Origin: Pasteurella testudinis DSM 23072
Lineage (GTDB): Bacteria; Pseudomonadota; Gammaproteobacteria; Enterobacterales; Pasteurellaceae
DNA length: 64,000 bases
Assembly: GCF_900176075.1 (NCBI RefSeq)
Contig: NZ_FWWV01000001.1
Location: forward strand, 162,603-226,602
Reading direction: 5' to 3'
The position numbers and the translations under genes were made by a program. The notes under the pieces are model-generated. The model did not search any database. It saw only the letters and a list, made by a program, of their open reading frames with translations, and was not told the DNA's origin. Every line of letters begins with the position of its first letter. Positions within the stretch are counted from its first letter, which is position 1. Positions 56,346 to 64,000 of this stretch are shown here, piece by piece.

Positions 56346-58505
56346 GTGAAAAAAACAAGTTGGTTGAACAGCAACGTCATTGCGATTATTCCGGTTTTTA
56401 TTGCTGTCAATCTGGCGGCAATATTAGTTTGGGGACTGAACATTTCTGCCATTGCCATGCCTTTCGTGCTGGGCATTATTGCCGCCGGACTGGTCGATCT
56501 GGATCACAGCCTCAGCGGAAAAATCAAAAATATTGTAATTACCGTCGCCGCCTTCACCACCTCTGCTTTCGGCGCACAAATTTCGCTCGACAATCCGTTG
56601 TATTTTGCCTTAATGATGACCCTGTTCACCTTTGTGTTCACCATGATGGGCGCATTGGGGCAGCGTTACAGCACGATCGCCTTCGGCACGCTGATTGTCG
56701 CGCTTTACACCTCGCTGACCTACCTGCCGCAAACCCAATGGTATATCAATCCGGTTATGATTGTGTGCGGTACGCTGTTATACAGTGTTTCTTCGGTGTT
56801 GACCTACCTGTTTTTTCCACGCTACAAAGTCGATGAAAATCTGGCGAATGCCTATCTGGCGCTGGCGGATTATCTGGACGGTAAATCCAAATTTTTTGAT
56901 CCCGACGAAGCGGAAAGCGTGGAACAGCTGCAACTTGAGCTGTCATATCTGAACAGTCGGGTGATCAATGCGTTTAATCTTTGCCGCCAATCCCTGTTTT
57001 ATCGTTTGGGGAAACAGCACCGCCATGGGAAAACCAGCCGCCTGATTCGCTACTATTACGCCGCACAGGATATCCACGAGCGCGCCAGTTCTTCGCATTT
57101 CGATTATCGCAAACTGGTTAAAAAATTGCAGAACAGCGATTTGATTTTCCGTATTCAGCGCCTGTTGGAGCTGCAAGCGGACGATTGCCGCGATATTGCC
57201 AATGCGATTTTAAACCGCGAATCGTATCAGCCCAAAGATCGTCTGCAACGGGCGGCAAGCGGCATTGATGCCTCGTTCCAATATTTTGTCAGCCATTCGC
57301 CGAACAGCTCGCAAGTGGAAAATCTGCGCACCGTGATCGCCAATTTGAAAAATATCCTGTGGCAGCTGCTGTTTTTAGGCAAAGAGAGCAACGACATTCA
57401 GGACTCTTTCAGCCGGATTATCACCACTGACCGCATTCGCGGGTTGCGCGAAATCAGTGCCGCAGTCAAAAGCCACTTAACGTTTGAATCCCCGCTGTTT
57501 CGTCATGCGGTGCGTTTATCGCTGGTGGTGTTGGCGTGTTGTATTATTGCTGACAGTTTGGCGTTGGAACGTGGCTATTGGGTGTTGCTGACGGCGATTT
57601 TTGTTTGCCAGCCGAATTATTCCGCCACTAAAAAACGCTTGCGTGACCGCGTGATCGGTACTTTGTTTGGGGTGATTATCGGTTCGCTGTTGCCGTATTT
57701 TGCCGCCACGCTGGAAGCTAAACTTGGGATCTTAGTCGCCACCAGTACGTTATTTTTCTTCTTTAAAAATAATAATTACCGTTTTTCCACTTTATTTATC
57801 ACCATTCAGGTGTTAGTCAGTTTTGACATCAGCGGTTTTGATTTGCACGCCGCGATGTTGCCACGGGTGCTCGATACTTTAATCGGTGCAACGCTGGCTT
57901 GGCTGGCGGTGTCTTATTTATGGCCGGATTGGAAATATATGAAAATCGGCGCAATTATCCGCCGCAGCATTAAAAATAATGCGCGTTATCTGTTGTATAT
58001 CATGGCACAGCTACAGTTCGGTGAAAAAAATCACGTCAATTATCGGGTGGTGCGGCTGGCAGCGCATGAAAGTGCGGCGGAATTGAACACCGTGATCGGC
58101 AATATGAACAGCGAAGCGGAGAAATACCGCACTTTTCTGCCGAACGGCTTTCAATTATTGAAGCAAAATTACCGGTTACTCGGTTATATTTCCGCCTTGG
58201 GCGCTTTCCGCCACACTATGGGCGAACATGGCGATGATAAATATTTTTTGACCGCACTTTATCCCGCCTCCAGAGAATTGATTGGGGTGCTGCAACAACT
58301 GGAACAATTGTCGGAAGCGCAGTTGGCGCAAAAAATGCGTAAAATTGCGAAACGTTTGGAAATCAAAACCGATGAGCAGTTCGGCAGCCAAACGCAATTA
58401 CAGCAGGATCGGGTTTTGCGCCAACAATTGAAAATGATGGCGCAGTTGCTGCCGGATTTTTATCAAAGCGTCCAACAGCAGTTGAAATTGGAAATGGAGA
58501 AGTAA
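56346..58505 (+). CDS. yccS: YccS family transporter-like protein (FUSC family)
   Basis: A 719-residue inner-membrane protein with two blocks of about five to six TM segments (~10-145 and ~395-515), each followed by a cytoplasmic helical domain. The blocks include MPFVLGIIAAGLVDLDHSLSGK (in part) and ERGYWVLLTAIFVCQPNYSATKKRLRDR (in part), the FUSC signature. GTG start at 56346. FUSC proteins are aromatic-acid exporter-like; substrate unknown. Forms a unit with yccF. Confidence 0.92.
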   Translation: MKKTSWLNSNVIAIIPVFIAVNLAAILVWGLNISAIAMPFVLGIIAAGLVDLDHSLSGKIKNIVITVAAFTTSAFGAQISLDNPLYFALMMTLFTFVFTMMGALGQRYSTIAFGTLIVALYTSLTYLPQTQWYINPVMIVCGTLLYSVSSVLTYLFFPRYKVDENLANAYLALADYLDGKSKFFDPDEAESVEQLQLELSYLNSRVINAFNLCRQSLFYRLGKQHRHGKTSRLIRYYYAAQDIHERASSSHFDYRKLVKKLQNSDLIFRIQRLLELQADDCRDIANAILNRESYQPKDRLQRAASGIDASFQYFVSHSPNSSQVENLRTVIANLKNILWQLLFLGKESNDIQDSFSRIITTDRIRGLREISAAVKSHLTFESPLFRHAVRLSLVVLACCIIADSLALERGYWVLLTAIFVCQPNYSATKKRLRDRVIGTLFGVIIGSLLPYFAATLEAKLGILVATSTLFFFFKNNNYRFSTLFITIQVLVSFDISGFDLHAAMLPRVLDTLIGATLAWLAVSYLWPDWKYMKIGAIIRRSIKNNARYLLYIMAQLQFGEKNHVNYRVVRLAAHESAAELNTVIGNMNSEAEKYRTFLPNGFQLLKQNYRLLGYISALGAFRHTMGEHGDDKYFLTALYPASRELIGVLQQLEQLSEAQLAQKMRKIAKRLEIKTDEQFGSQTQLQQDRVLRQQLKMMAQLLPDFYQSVQQQLKLEMEK

Positions 58506-58508
58506 GCG

Positions 58509-58811
58509 TTAAACCGTCAATGGTGCGGCTAAGTTGAGCGGCTTAATCTGTAAAGGCAGGGGGCTGGTTTTCAGCTGCCAAATATCATAAGCCGCTTGTA
58601 ATTTCAGCCATAGATCTGCGTTGCTGACTCCGGCTAATTCTAGACGGTAAGCCAAATTTGCCGATACAGGGGCTTTTTCGTGCAGAATACGCGAAATAGT
58701 TTCACGCGCAAATCCTAAATGTGCCGCAAAATCCGTTATGCTCATTTGCAATTCAGGCAACACATCTTCACGCAAAATCGCCCCGGGGTGGGTTGGTTTT
58801 CTGATATTCAT
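58509..58811 (-). CDS. higA: Antitoxin HigA
   Basis: A 100-residue XRE-type HTH protein: HPGAILREDVLPELQMSITDFAAHLGFARETISRILHEKAPVS (quoted in part) is the HigA signature with the helix-turn-helix at ~20-50. It binds HigB and the operon's operator. Start at 58811, 10 bp after higB, with GGGCAAAACG as ribosome site; a start at 58838 would overlap higB. Confidence 0.92.
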   Translation of the reverse strand: MNIRKPTHPGAILREDVLPELQMSITDFAAHLGFARETISRILHEKAPVSANLAYRLELAGVSNADLWLKLQAAYDIWQLKTSPLPLQIKPLNLAAPLTV

Positions 58812-58821
58812 CGTTTTGCCC

Positions 58822-59097
58822 TTAATGATAATCTTCATAATCTAAAATATAAGCATTGCCCTGCTTAAATTCGAAAGTGATACGCCAGTTTCCCGAAACG
58901 GTCATCGACCAAATGCCAGCCCGATTGCCTTTTAACTCGTGCGATTTATAAAAAAAACGGAAATCGCTAATGTTACCGGCTTTATCAATAACATCGAGCA
59001 TACGCAGTAGTTTAGCGATATGCGCAGGATTGACGCCGTTGCTATATCCTTTTTCAAATAATTGCTTTAGCCCTTTATGTTTAAAACTTTTAATCAT
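58822..59097 (-). CDS. higB: mRNA interferase toxin HigB
   Basis: A 91-residue RelE-superfamily ribosome-dependent mRNA endonuclease. Family features: IKSFKHKGLKQLFEKG, then LDVIDKAGNISDF and KGNRAGIWSMTVSGNWRITFEF, ending YILDYEDYH with the C-terminal His. Toxin first, antitoxin second is the usual higBA order. Confidence 0.92.
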   Translation of the reverse strand: MIKSFKHKGLKQLFEKGYSNGVNPAHIAKLLRMLDVIDKAGNISDFRFFYKSHELKGNRAGIWSMTVSGNWRITFEFKQGNAYILDYEDYH

Positions 59098-59109
59098 ACG
59101 CCGTTTATC

Positions 59110-59128
59110 TGTGATGTATCGTATCACA
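59110..59128. promoter_or_regulatory. Inverted repeat upstream of higB, candidate HigA operator
   Basis: TGTGAT and ATCACA arms separated by seven bases lie 13-31 bp before the higB start, a suitable place for HigA autorepression. Confidence 0.5.
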
Positions 59129-59234
59129 AAATTGATACTCAGGGGAGTCAAGAAGATTATTTTAATCGGATAAAAACTCGACGCAGTCCTTGGGGCTAAT
59201 TTTTGCGATGAAGATCGTAAAAATAAAAACTATC

Positions 59235-59801
59235 TTATTCTTCCTCGCCATCTTCTTCCAACTCGTCTGCCATTGCCGACAGCGCATCACGGCAGAGTTG
59301 CGCCGCTGCACGGTAGAAACCCTGATCGTGCGCTTCGACTTTGCCAAGAAATTTTCCCATTACCGGCAATAAAAAGCGTTCGAACAGTTCTTGTTGGGCA
59401 GCAAGCGAATCGGCATGATCTTCCAGCCAAGAAGCGGTTAACAGCAAATGCGCAACGTGATCCGCTTGCGGCAATTCCGGCATCGCGCGCAATTGGCGAA
59501 ACGCGACAAAATCGCTTAAGTTATCGCTATAAGCAGAGATTTGCGTCGAAACTGCGCCGTTGTCGGCGAACAGTGCCTGATAGTCGGCTGCCAATTGCTC
59601 GACGGCAACCGCACTTTGCAGTTGTTGCAGGGCTTTTTCGCTTTGCGGATCGGCGGCAAGCGCCCAAAGTGCGGTCAGATTGCCTTGTTGCAGCCAAGTG
59701 AAAATCGGGGCGATTACTTCGTCTTGCGGCGCACGGTAAAACAAATTGCCGAACAGGCGGCAAAGCATAGAGAAATCGTTAATCGTGTTGGTTGTCGTCA
59801 T
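59235..59801 (-). CDS. TorD/DmsD-family molybdoenzyme chaperone
   Basis: A 188-residue, mostly helical acidic protein of the TorD superfamily, which protects and matures molybdoenzymes or binds their twin-arginine signals. Visible features are FSMLCRLFGNLFYRAP, the LAADYQALFAD segment with the family Y-x2-L-F pattern, and PELPQADHVAHLLLTASWLEDHA (in part). The C-terminal tail is acidic (ADELEEDGEEE). Start at 59801 (MTTTNTINDFS); 26 upstream codons are open but not conserved. No molybdoenzyme lies nearby, so the client is unknown. Confidence 0.82.
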   Translation of the reverse strand: MTTTNTINDFSMLCRLFGNLFYRAPQDEVIAPIFTWLQQGNLTALWALAADPQSEKALQQLQSAVAVEQLAADYQALFADNGAVSTQISAYSDNLSDFVAFRQLRAMPELPQADHVAHLLLTASWLEDHADSLAAQQELFERFLLPVMGKFLGKVEAHDQGFYRAAAQLCRDALSAMADELEEDGEEE

Positions 59802-59881
59802 TATTGTACCGATAGGTTCTTTGTGAATAAAATTTGGGTACAATACTAGCATAAAATCCGTTTGAAATAAGGAAATCAAGC

Positions 59882-60724
59882 ATGAAATATATCGGAGCGC
59901 ACGTCAGTGCCAGTGGCGGTGTGGAAAATGCCGTTGCCAATGCGCAGGCAATCGGCGCCAACGCCTTTGCCCTGTTTACCAAAAACCAGCGTCAATGGGT
60001 CGCCAAACCGTTAACCGAAAGCAGCATTAAAAAATTCAAACAAGCTTTGCGGCACGCTAACATCGATCCTAAGCATATTTTGCCGCACGACAGTTACCTG
60101 ATTAATTTAGGACACCCCGAACAGGACGGCTTGGAAAAATCGCGCGCGGCGTTTATCGACGAAATGCAGCGGTGTGAGCAGTTGGGTTTGTCGCTGCTGA
60201 ACTTTCACCCGGGCAGCCATTTGCGTAAAATTTCAGAACAAGATTGTATCGCCATTATAGCCGAATCGATTAATTTGGCGCACCAACAAGTGCCAGAGGT
60301 GATCGCGGTGATTGAAAATACCGCCGGACAAGGTTCGAACATCGGCTATCGTTTTGAACATTTGGCGGAAATTATCGCACAGGTTGAGGATAAAAATCGG
60401 GTCGGCGTTTGTTTGGATACCTGTCATACTTTTTCCGCCGGTTATGATATTTCCAGTGCTGCCGGTTGCGAGCAAGTGTTCGCTGAATTTGCGCACGTCG
60501 TCGGCTTCGAGTATTTAAAGGGCATGCATCTCAACGGCTCGAAAACCGCACTTGGCAGTCGGGTTGACCGCCATGATTGTTTGCGCGGCGGTACAATCGG
60601 CACGGCGGTGTTCGAGTATATTATGCAACATGCGGAATTTAACGATATGCCGTTAATTTTGGAAACCATCGAGCCGGAAAATTGGGCGGACGAGATTCGC
60701 TGGCTGCGCAGTTTGGCGGTCTGA
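59882..60724 (+). CDS. nfo: Endonuclease IV (AP endonuclease)
   Basis: A 280-residue zinc-dependent AP endonuclease of base-excision repair. Signatures: [49 protein letters not shown] and KGMHLNGSK followed by [15 protein letters not shown]; these supply the three-metal ligands. Divergent from the chaperone gene across 80 bp. The 194-bp gap after it is AT-rich and shows no recognised feature. Confidence 0.97.
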   Translation: MKYIGAHVSASGGVENAVANAQAIGANAFALFTKNQRQWVAKPLTESSIKKFKQALRHANIDPKHILPHDSYLINLGHPEQDGLEKSRAAFIDEMQRCEQLGLSLLNFHPGSHLRKISEQDCIAIIAESINLAHQQVPEVIAVIENTAGQGSNIGYRFEHLAEIIAQVEDKNRVGVCLDTCHTFSAGYDISSAAGCEQVFAEFAHVVGFEYLKGMHLNGSKTALGSRVDRHDCLRGGTIGTAVFEYIMQHAEFNDMPLILETIEPENWADEIRWLRSLAV

Positions 60725-60918
60725 GATTGAATAATCAGCGGTAATAGGCTTATTTTGTTAGCGATTTTTTGAAGTGAGTCAAAAAAAACGATTTTAATCC
60801 GAGAAAATTCGGCATTTTACTGGATAAACCGGCATGGTTCCCGTAGAATGACCTCGTTTTGTAAATTTTAACATTTAAACCTATAACCGATAAATCCATA
60901 ACTATATCCATAACAATT

Positions 60919-61416
60919 ATGTTGCGTAAAATCCTTTTAATTTTGGCAATCGCTACTTTGGCGGCTTGCAGTAACAGCGGACGGCAAACGGCGTCGCAGC
61001 AGGACAACCGCATTCGCACCAACTTGCCGGAAAACAGCGGCAATGGCGTGACCTTGGATCAATTTGCTAAACTGCATGAGTTTTATAACAACTGGCAAGG
61101 CGTGCGCTACCGCATGGGCGGCACGACCAAAAAGGGCATTGATTGCTCCGCTTTTGTGTTGAATGCCTTTGACCGTGCTTTCGGCATGGTGATGCCGCGC
61201 AGCACTGCCGAACAGCGCCATGTTGGTAAAAAAATCAACAAAAGCGAATTGGAATTCGGCGATTTGGTTTTTTTCCGTAAAAACAACCATATCGGTATCT
61301 ATATCGGCAATAACCAATTTATCCACGCCAGCACCAGCCAAGGCGTGACCACCAGCTCGCTGTCGGAAAGTTATTGGGCGCGAAATTATACCCAATCTCG
61401 CCGCGTGATAAATTAA
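60919..61416 (+). CDS. NlpC/P60-family lipoprotein (peptidoglycan endopeptidase)
   Basis: A 165-residue lipoprotein with lipobox LAAC (Cys17). The NlpC/P60 cysteine peptidase domain (~50-165) has catalytic Cys76 in GIDCSAF, His in NNHIGIYIG and FIHAS. It also has MPRSTAEQ. It probably cleaves peptide cross-links like MepS or NlpC to allow wall growth. Confidence 0.92.
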   Translation: MLRKILLILAIATLAACSNSGRQTASQQDNRIRTNLPENSGNGVTLDQFAKLHEFYNNWQGVRYRMGGTTKKGIDCSAFVLNAFDRAFGMVMPRSTAEQRHVGKKINKSELEFGDLVFFRKNNHIGIYIGNNQFIHASTSQGVTTSSLSESYWARNYTQSRRVIN

Positions 61417-61443
61417 GCGGTGCGTGAAAAGGAAAGTGCGGTT

Positions 61444-61839
61444 ATGGCAACAAATCCGATTCTCGGTTTTCATCATGTTGCCGTGATTGTCTCCGATTAT
61501 GCGCGCTCAAAGCGGTTTTACTGTGAAGTTTTGGGCGCGGCAGTTGTCGCCGAAACCTACCGTACCGAACGGCAAAGCTACAAGCTGGATCTGGCATTTG
61601 CCGACGGCAGCCAAATCGAACTGTTTTCTTTCCCTAATCCGCCAAGCCGTGCAACCCAACCCGAAGCCTGCGGTTTACGCCATCTCGCCTTTAAAGTCGC
61701 CGACGTGCAAAGTGCGGTTGCCTATTTGGCGCAGCATAATGTGCAGTGCGAACCGATTAGAATTGATCCGCTGACCGGCAAGCAATTTACTTTCTTCCAA
61801 GATCCGGACGGTTTGCCGTTGGAGTTTTATCAGATTTGA
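61444..61839 (+). CDS. VOC-superfamily protein YaeR (glyoxalase I-like)
   Basis: A 131-residue metal-binding VOC protein very close to E. coli YaeR: FHHVAVIVSDYARSKRFYCEVLG, IELFSFPNPPSRATQPEACGLRHLAF (in part) and FFQDPDGLPLEFYQI. The metal ligands are the conserved His, Glu, His and Glu of these blocks. Possible glyoxalase-type role; no activity can be proved here. Start 61444 after AAGGAAA, with an uptake sequence between ribosome site and ATG. Confidence 0.88.
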   Translation: MATNPILGFHHVAVIVSDYARSKRFYCEVLGAAVVAETYRTERQSYKLDLAFADGSQIELFSFPNPPSRATQPEACGLRHLAFKVADVQSAVAYLAQHNVQCEPIRIDPLTGKQFTFFQDPDGLPLEFYQI

Positions 61840-61854
61840 ACGCTACGCACGGTT

Positions 61855-61880
61855 AAAGTGCGGTTGAACCGCACTTTTGT
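61855..61880. terminator. Dual-uptake-sequence terminator between yaeR and ycfP
   Basis: AAAGTGCGGTT and AACCGCACTTT abut with only two intervening bases (a near-perfect palindrome) and are followed by TGTGTTT. It serves both convergent genes. Confidence 0.75.
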
Positions 61881-61882
61881 GT

Positions 61883-62425
61883 TTAAGCCTGCTTTTTAAA
61901 CTCGGCGATCCGTTGCAAATGTTGCGAGATTTTCTTGAATTTGTGGCTTTCGTTTTCGTCCCACACAATGTCATAGAACGGGGAAAGGGTATCGGCGCTG
62001 CGTTGCGAGTCTAAAATCCCGTCGTCAGTGGAGAGGAACACCAAACATTTGCCTCTGTTTTTGTCACGGAAATTGCTGACGCATTTGGTGGCGATGTCTT
62101 GATACTCTTCAGGGCGGTCGATTTTGCCCTGCATATTTTCATACGGAAACAGGTTCGGGTTAAAAATCGCCTGTTTAATGCCGCATAAAAAACCGACCCG
62201 TTCCGCCCAATAGCCGCCCAAACCGACACCACAAATCAGCGGCGCCGAATCTTTGCTTTCGCTGACCAGTTTATGCACTTCGTTCAACAAATGCTGCATA
62301 TCATGGCGCGGGTGCAAGGTGCTGTAGGTCACGAAGCGCACATCGGGATCAATAAATTTCAATTGCAGAATTTTTTCATGGTTTCCCGGACTGTTACAAT
62401 CAAAACCGTGTAGATAAATAATCAT
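61883..62425 (-). CDS. ycfP: YcfP family protein (UPF0227, alpha/beta hydrolase-like)
   Basis: A 180-residue protein matching E. coli YcfP nearly throughout: [38 protein letters not shown] and [21 protein letters not shown] (in part). It has an esterase-like fold, but the nucleophile elbow here reads GVGLGG with no serine, as in other family members. Function unknown. Confidence 0.9.
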   Translation of the reverse strand: MIIYLHGFDCNSPGNHEKILQLKFIDPDVRFVTYSTLHPRHDMQHLLNEVHKLVSESKDSAPLICGVGLGGYWAERVGFLCGIKQAIFNPNLFPYENMQGKIDRPEEYQDIATKCVSNFRDKNRGKCLVFLSTDDGILDSQRSADTLSPFYDIVWDENESHKFKKISQHLQRIAEFKKQA

Positions 62426-62477
62426 TTTTCATTCCTATTAAATTTATTGTCATATAACCATAAACAATTTATGCCTA

Positions 62478-63392
62478 TTAATCAACTGTACACGCCAAAA
62501 CCTGTTTTTCCAAATGGGCAATCATCTGCAAGGCAATGTCGATTTTACTGGTTTTTTCGATCAATTCTAAGCCGGGACTGGCATTCACCTCTAAAATCAG
62601 CGGGCCGTGGTTGGATCGGATAATATCCACGCCGGCAACATCGAGCCCCAGTGCCTGCACCGAATTGAGCGCCAGCGTTTTTTCCCGTTCGCTTAACTGA
62701 ATCGGCTGCGCCTGCCCGCCGCGGTGGACATTGGCGCGAAATTCGCCGTTTTGTCCGTTGCGCTGCATACCGGCGATCACCTTGCTGCCGATCACAAAGC
62801 AGCGGATATCCGAGCCGTTGGCTTCGTGGATAAAATCCTGTAGCAGCGATGAAATCTGCGCCTGTTTCAAGGTTTCCAGAATACTGACCGCACTTTGCCG
62901 TTTTTCCGCCAGCATCACGCCGATGCCTTGCGAGCCGGACAGCGTTTTCAGAATCGTCGGCGAAGCGACTTGGTTGACGGCATATTTGGCATCGAATTCA
63001 TTGCCGCACAGCGCACTCGGCGGTACGGCGATGCCGTGTTGTTGCAGCAACATCAGGCTATGCCATTTGTCACGCGCGTTTAAAAAGGCTTGCGAGCCGT
63101 TGAGGCAGGGAATATTCATCGCCTCAAAATGGCGCAACAACGAGCAGCCCATCGCCGTGCTGCCGGAGCCGAAACGGGGGATTACCGCATCATAATGCGG
63201 CAGCAAATACGGTTGTTGATCAAACCGCACTTGGTAAAAAATTTTAAAGCGACGGGTTTGTTCCTGATCCAGTTTTAGCAGGCAACGGTTGGGATCGATA
63301 ATATCCAATGTATGTCCGCAGCTTTCCGCTGCCTCCAGTAACCGCTGGCAGCTATATAAGCGCGGTTCGCGGCACAGCATTAACAGTTTCAT
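62478..63392 (-). CDS. rimK: ATP-grasp enzyme RimK (ribosomal protein S6 modification)
   Basis: A 304-residue ATP-grasp ligase that adds glutamates to the C-terminus of S6. Motifs: [55 protein letters not shown] and [25 protein letters not shown] (in part). 12 bp downstream of nfsA in the same strand, as in E. coli where nfsA and rimK are adjacent. Confidence 0.95.
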   Translation of the reverse strand: MKLLMLCREPRLYSCQRLLEAAESCGHTLDIIDPNRCLLKLDQEQTRRFKIFYQVRFDQQPYLLPHYDAVIPRFGSGSTAMGCSLLRHFEAMNIPCLNGSQAFLNARDKWHSLMLLQQHGIAVPPSALCGNEFDAKYAVNQVASPTILKTLSGSQGIGVMLAEKRQSAVSILETLKQAQISSLLQDFIHEANGSDIRCFVIGSKVIAGMQRNGQNGEFRANVHRGGQAQPIQLSEREKTLALNSVQALGLDVAGVDIIRSNHGPLILEVNASPGLELIEKTSKIDIALQMIAHLEKQVLACTVD

Positions 63393-63404
63393 CGCCGATC
63401 TCCG

Positions 63405-64000
63405 CTATTTTTTAGCAAAGCCTTGTTGCTGCAAATAAGCCAAAACATGCGGACGTACCGGTTTGTTCAGGCTTTTGATCACGTTGCGTGACCAATCCAT
63501 GTCAAGTTGGTTGCGCTGCCAATAATAATCGGCAACTTGGCGATCATATGCTTGTAACAGCTGCGGATCGAGCGCTTGGTAGCGGTTTTCACTGACCAAA
63601 ACCGCACTTGGCAGGCGCGGTTTCAGCGGCGGATCTTGATCCGGATAGCCTAAACACAAGCCGACAACCGGAATAACGTGCTGCGGCAAGCCCAACAGCT
63701 CGCCGACTTCTGCGATTTTATTGCGGATAGAACCAATATACACGCCGCCCAAGCCGATGGATTCTGCCGCGAGCAGCATATTTTGCGCCATAATGCCGGT
63801 GTCGACGCAGCCGATCATCAGCACTTCGCTGTAATCGGTTTGCGCGTCGGGCAGGATTTGGTGATGGCGGTGAAAATCGACGCAGAAAACCAGAAACTCG
63901 GCAGCATCGGCAACATACTGTTGATCGGAGGCGTAGTGTTTCATTTTTTCCCGTCGCGTCGGATCGGTGACACGGATAATGGAAACGCATTGCAGGTGGT
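63405..64000 (-). CDS. nfsA: Oxygen-insensitive NADPH nitroreductase NfsA, 3' part (5' end outside window)
   Basis: The frame stays open to the last base of the window; residues HLQCVSIIRVTDPTRREK before the first Met match the NfsA family, so the start lies beyond position 64000. An FMN enzyme reducing nitro compounds and quinones. The visible blocks are AAEFLVFCVDFHRHHQI, AESIGLGGVYIGSIRN and LCLGYPDQDPPLKPRLP. About 40 N-terminal residues are missing. Confidence 0.93.
   Translation of the reverse strand, partial: HLQCVSIIRVTDPTRREKMKHYASDQQYVADAAEFLVFCVDFHRHHQILPDAQTDYSEVLMIGCVDTGIMAQNMLLAAESIGLGGVYIGSIRNKIAEVGELLGLPQHVIPVVGLCLGYPDQDPPLKPRLPSAVLVSENRYQALDPQLLQAYDRQVADYYWQRNQLDMDWSRNVIKSLNKPVRPHVLAYLQQQGFAKK

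Overview
The window is chromosomal DNA of a Pasteurellaceae bacterium from the clade that uses the Haemophilus influenzae-type uptake signal sequence. The core AAGTGCGGT occurs in both orientations in most genes and intergenic regions. Gene order around dsbA-yihD-mobA and rpmH-rnpA-yidD-yidC-mnmE, the hbpA-type heme/peptide-binding protein, and RsmJ, TrmA, BamD and YccS-family genes all fit this family. I cannot name genus or species from sequence alone.

Layout. 1-2696: the 3' end of a large trimeric autotransporter adhesin gene (cut by the window edge) followed by an OmpA-like lipoprotein. 2791-5129: rsmJ, trmA and maoP on the minus strand. 5249-5892: a USS-free overlapping gene pair that looks like a toxin-antitoxin module. 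6024-9578: dsbA and yihD (minus), then a mobA-mobB fusion and an MFS exporter (plus). 9690-17192: hbpA and a complete dppABCDF dipeptide/heme transporter. 17458-19044: asnB. 19199-22076: an AT-rich surface-glycan cluster (two glycosyltransferases and an O-antigen-ligase-like protein).

22174-29229 holds dnaA-dnaN-recF-gyrB on the minus strand, but recF and gyrB are separated by 1.1 kb of repeat-rich non-coding DNA. Instead of rpmH lying directly next to dnaA, pbpC and a bacterial alpha-2-macroglobulin gene (29363-36920) lie between them. The classical rpmH-rnpA-yidD-yidC-mnmE run follows on the plus strand. 41316-46343: a BASS transporter/YwiC-like pair and the hcp-hcr nitrosative-stress pair. 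46360-50464: bamD, rluD-pgeF, a YccA-type membrane protein and tusE. 50597-54208: a yfeABCD Fe/Mn ABC transporter behind an almost ideal Fur box. 54205-58505: acyP, yccT, mgsA, yccF, yccS. 58509-59097: a higBA toxin-antitoxin module. 59235-64000: a TorD-like chaperone, nfo, an NlpC/P60 lipoprotein, a YaeR-type VOC protein, ycfP, rimK and the 3' part of nfsA.

Most genes are housekeeping. The least explained parts are non-coding: two inverted copies of a 107-bp palindromic element (43009-43115 and 49910-50016), a smaller palindrome with the same ends (1898-1921), the nested repeats between recF and gyrB, and the repeated use of inverted uptake-sequence pairs as terminators. No rRNA, tRNA, CRISPR array, transposase or phage gene was recognised.
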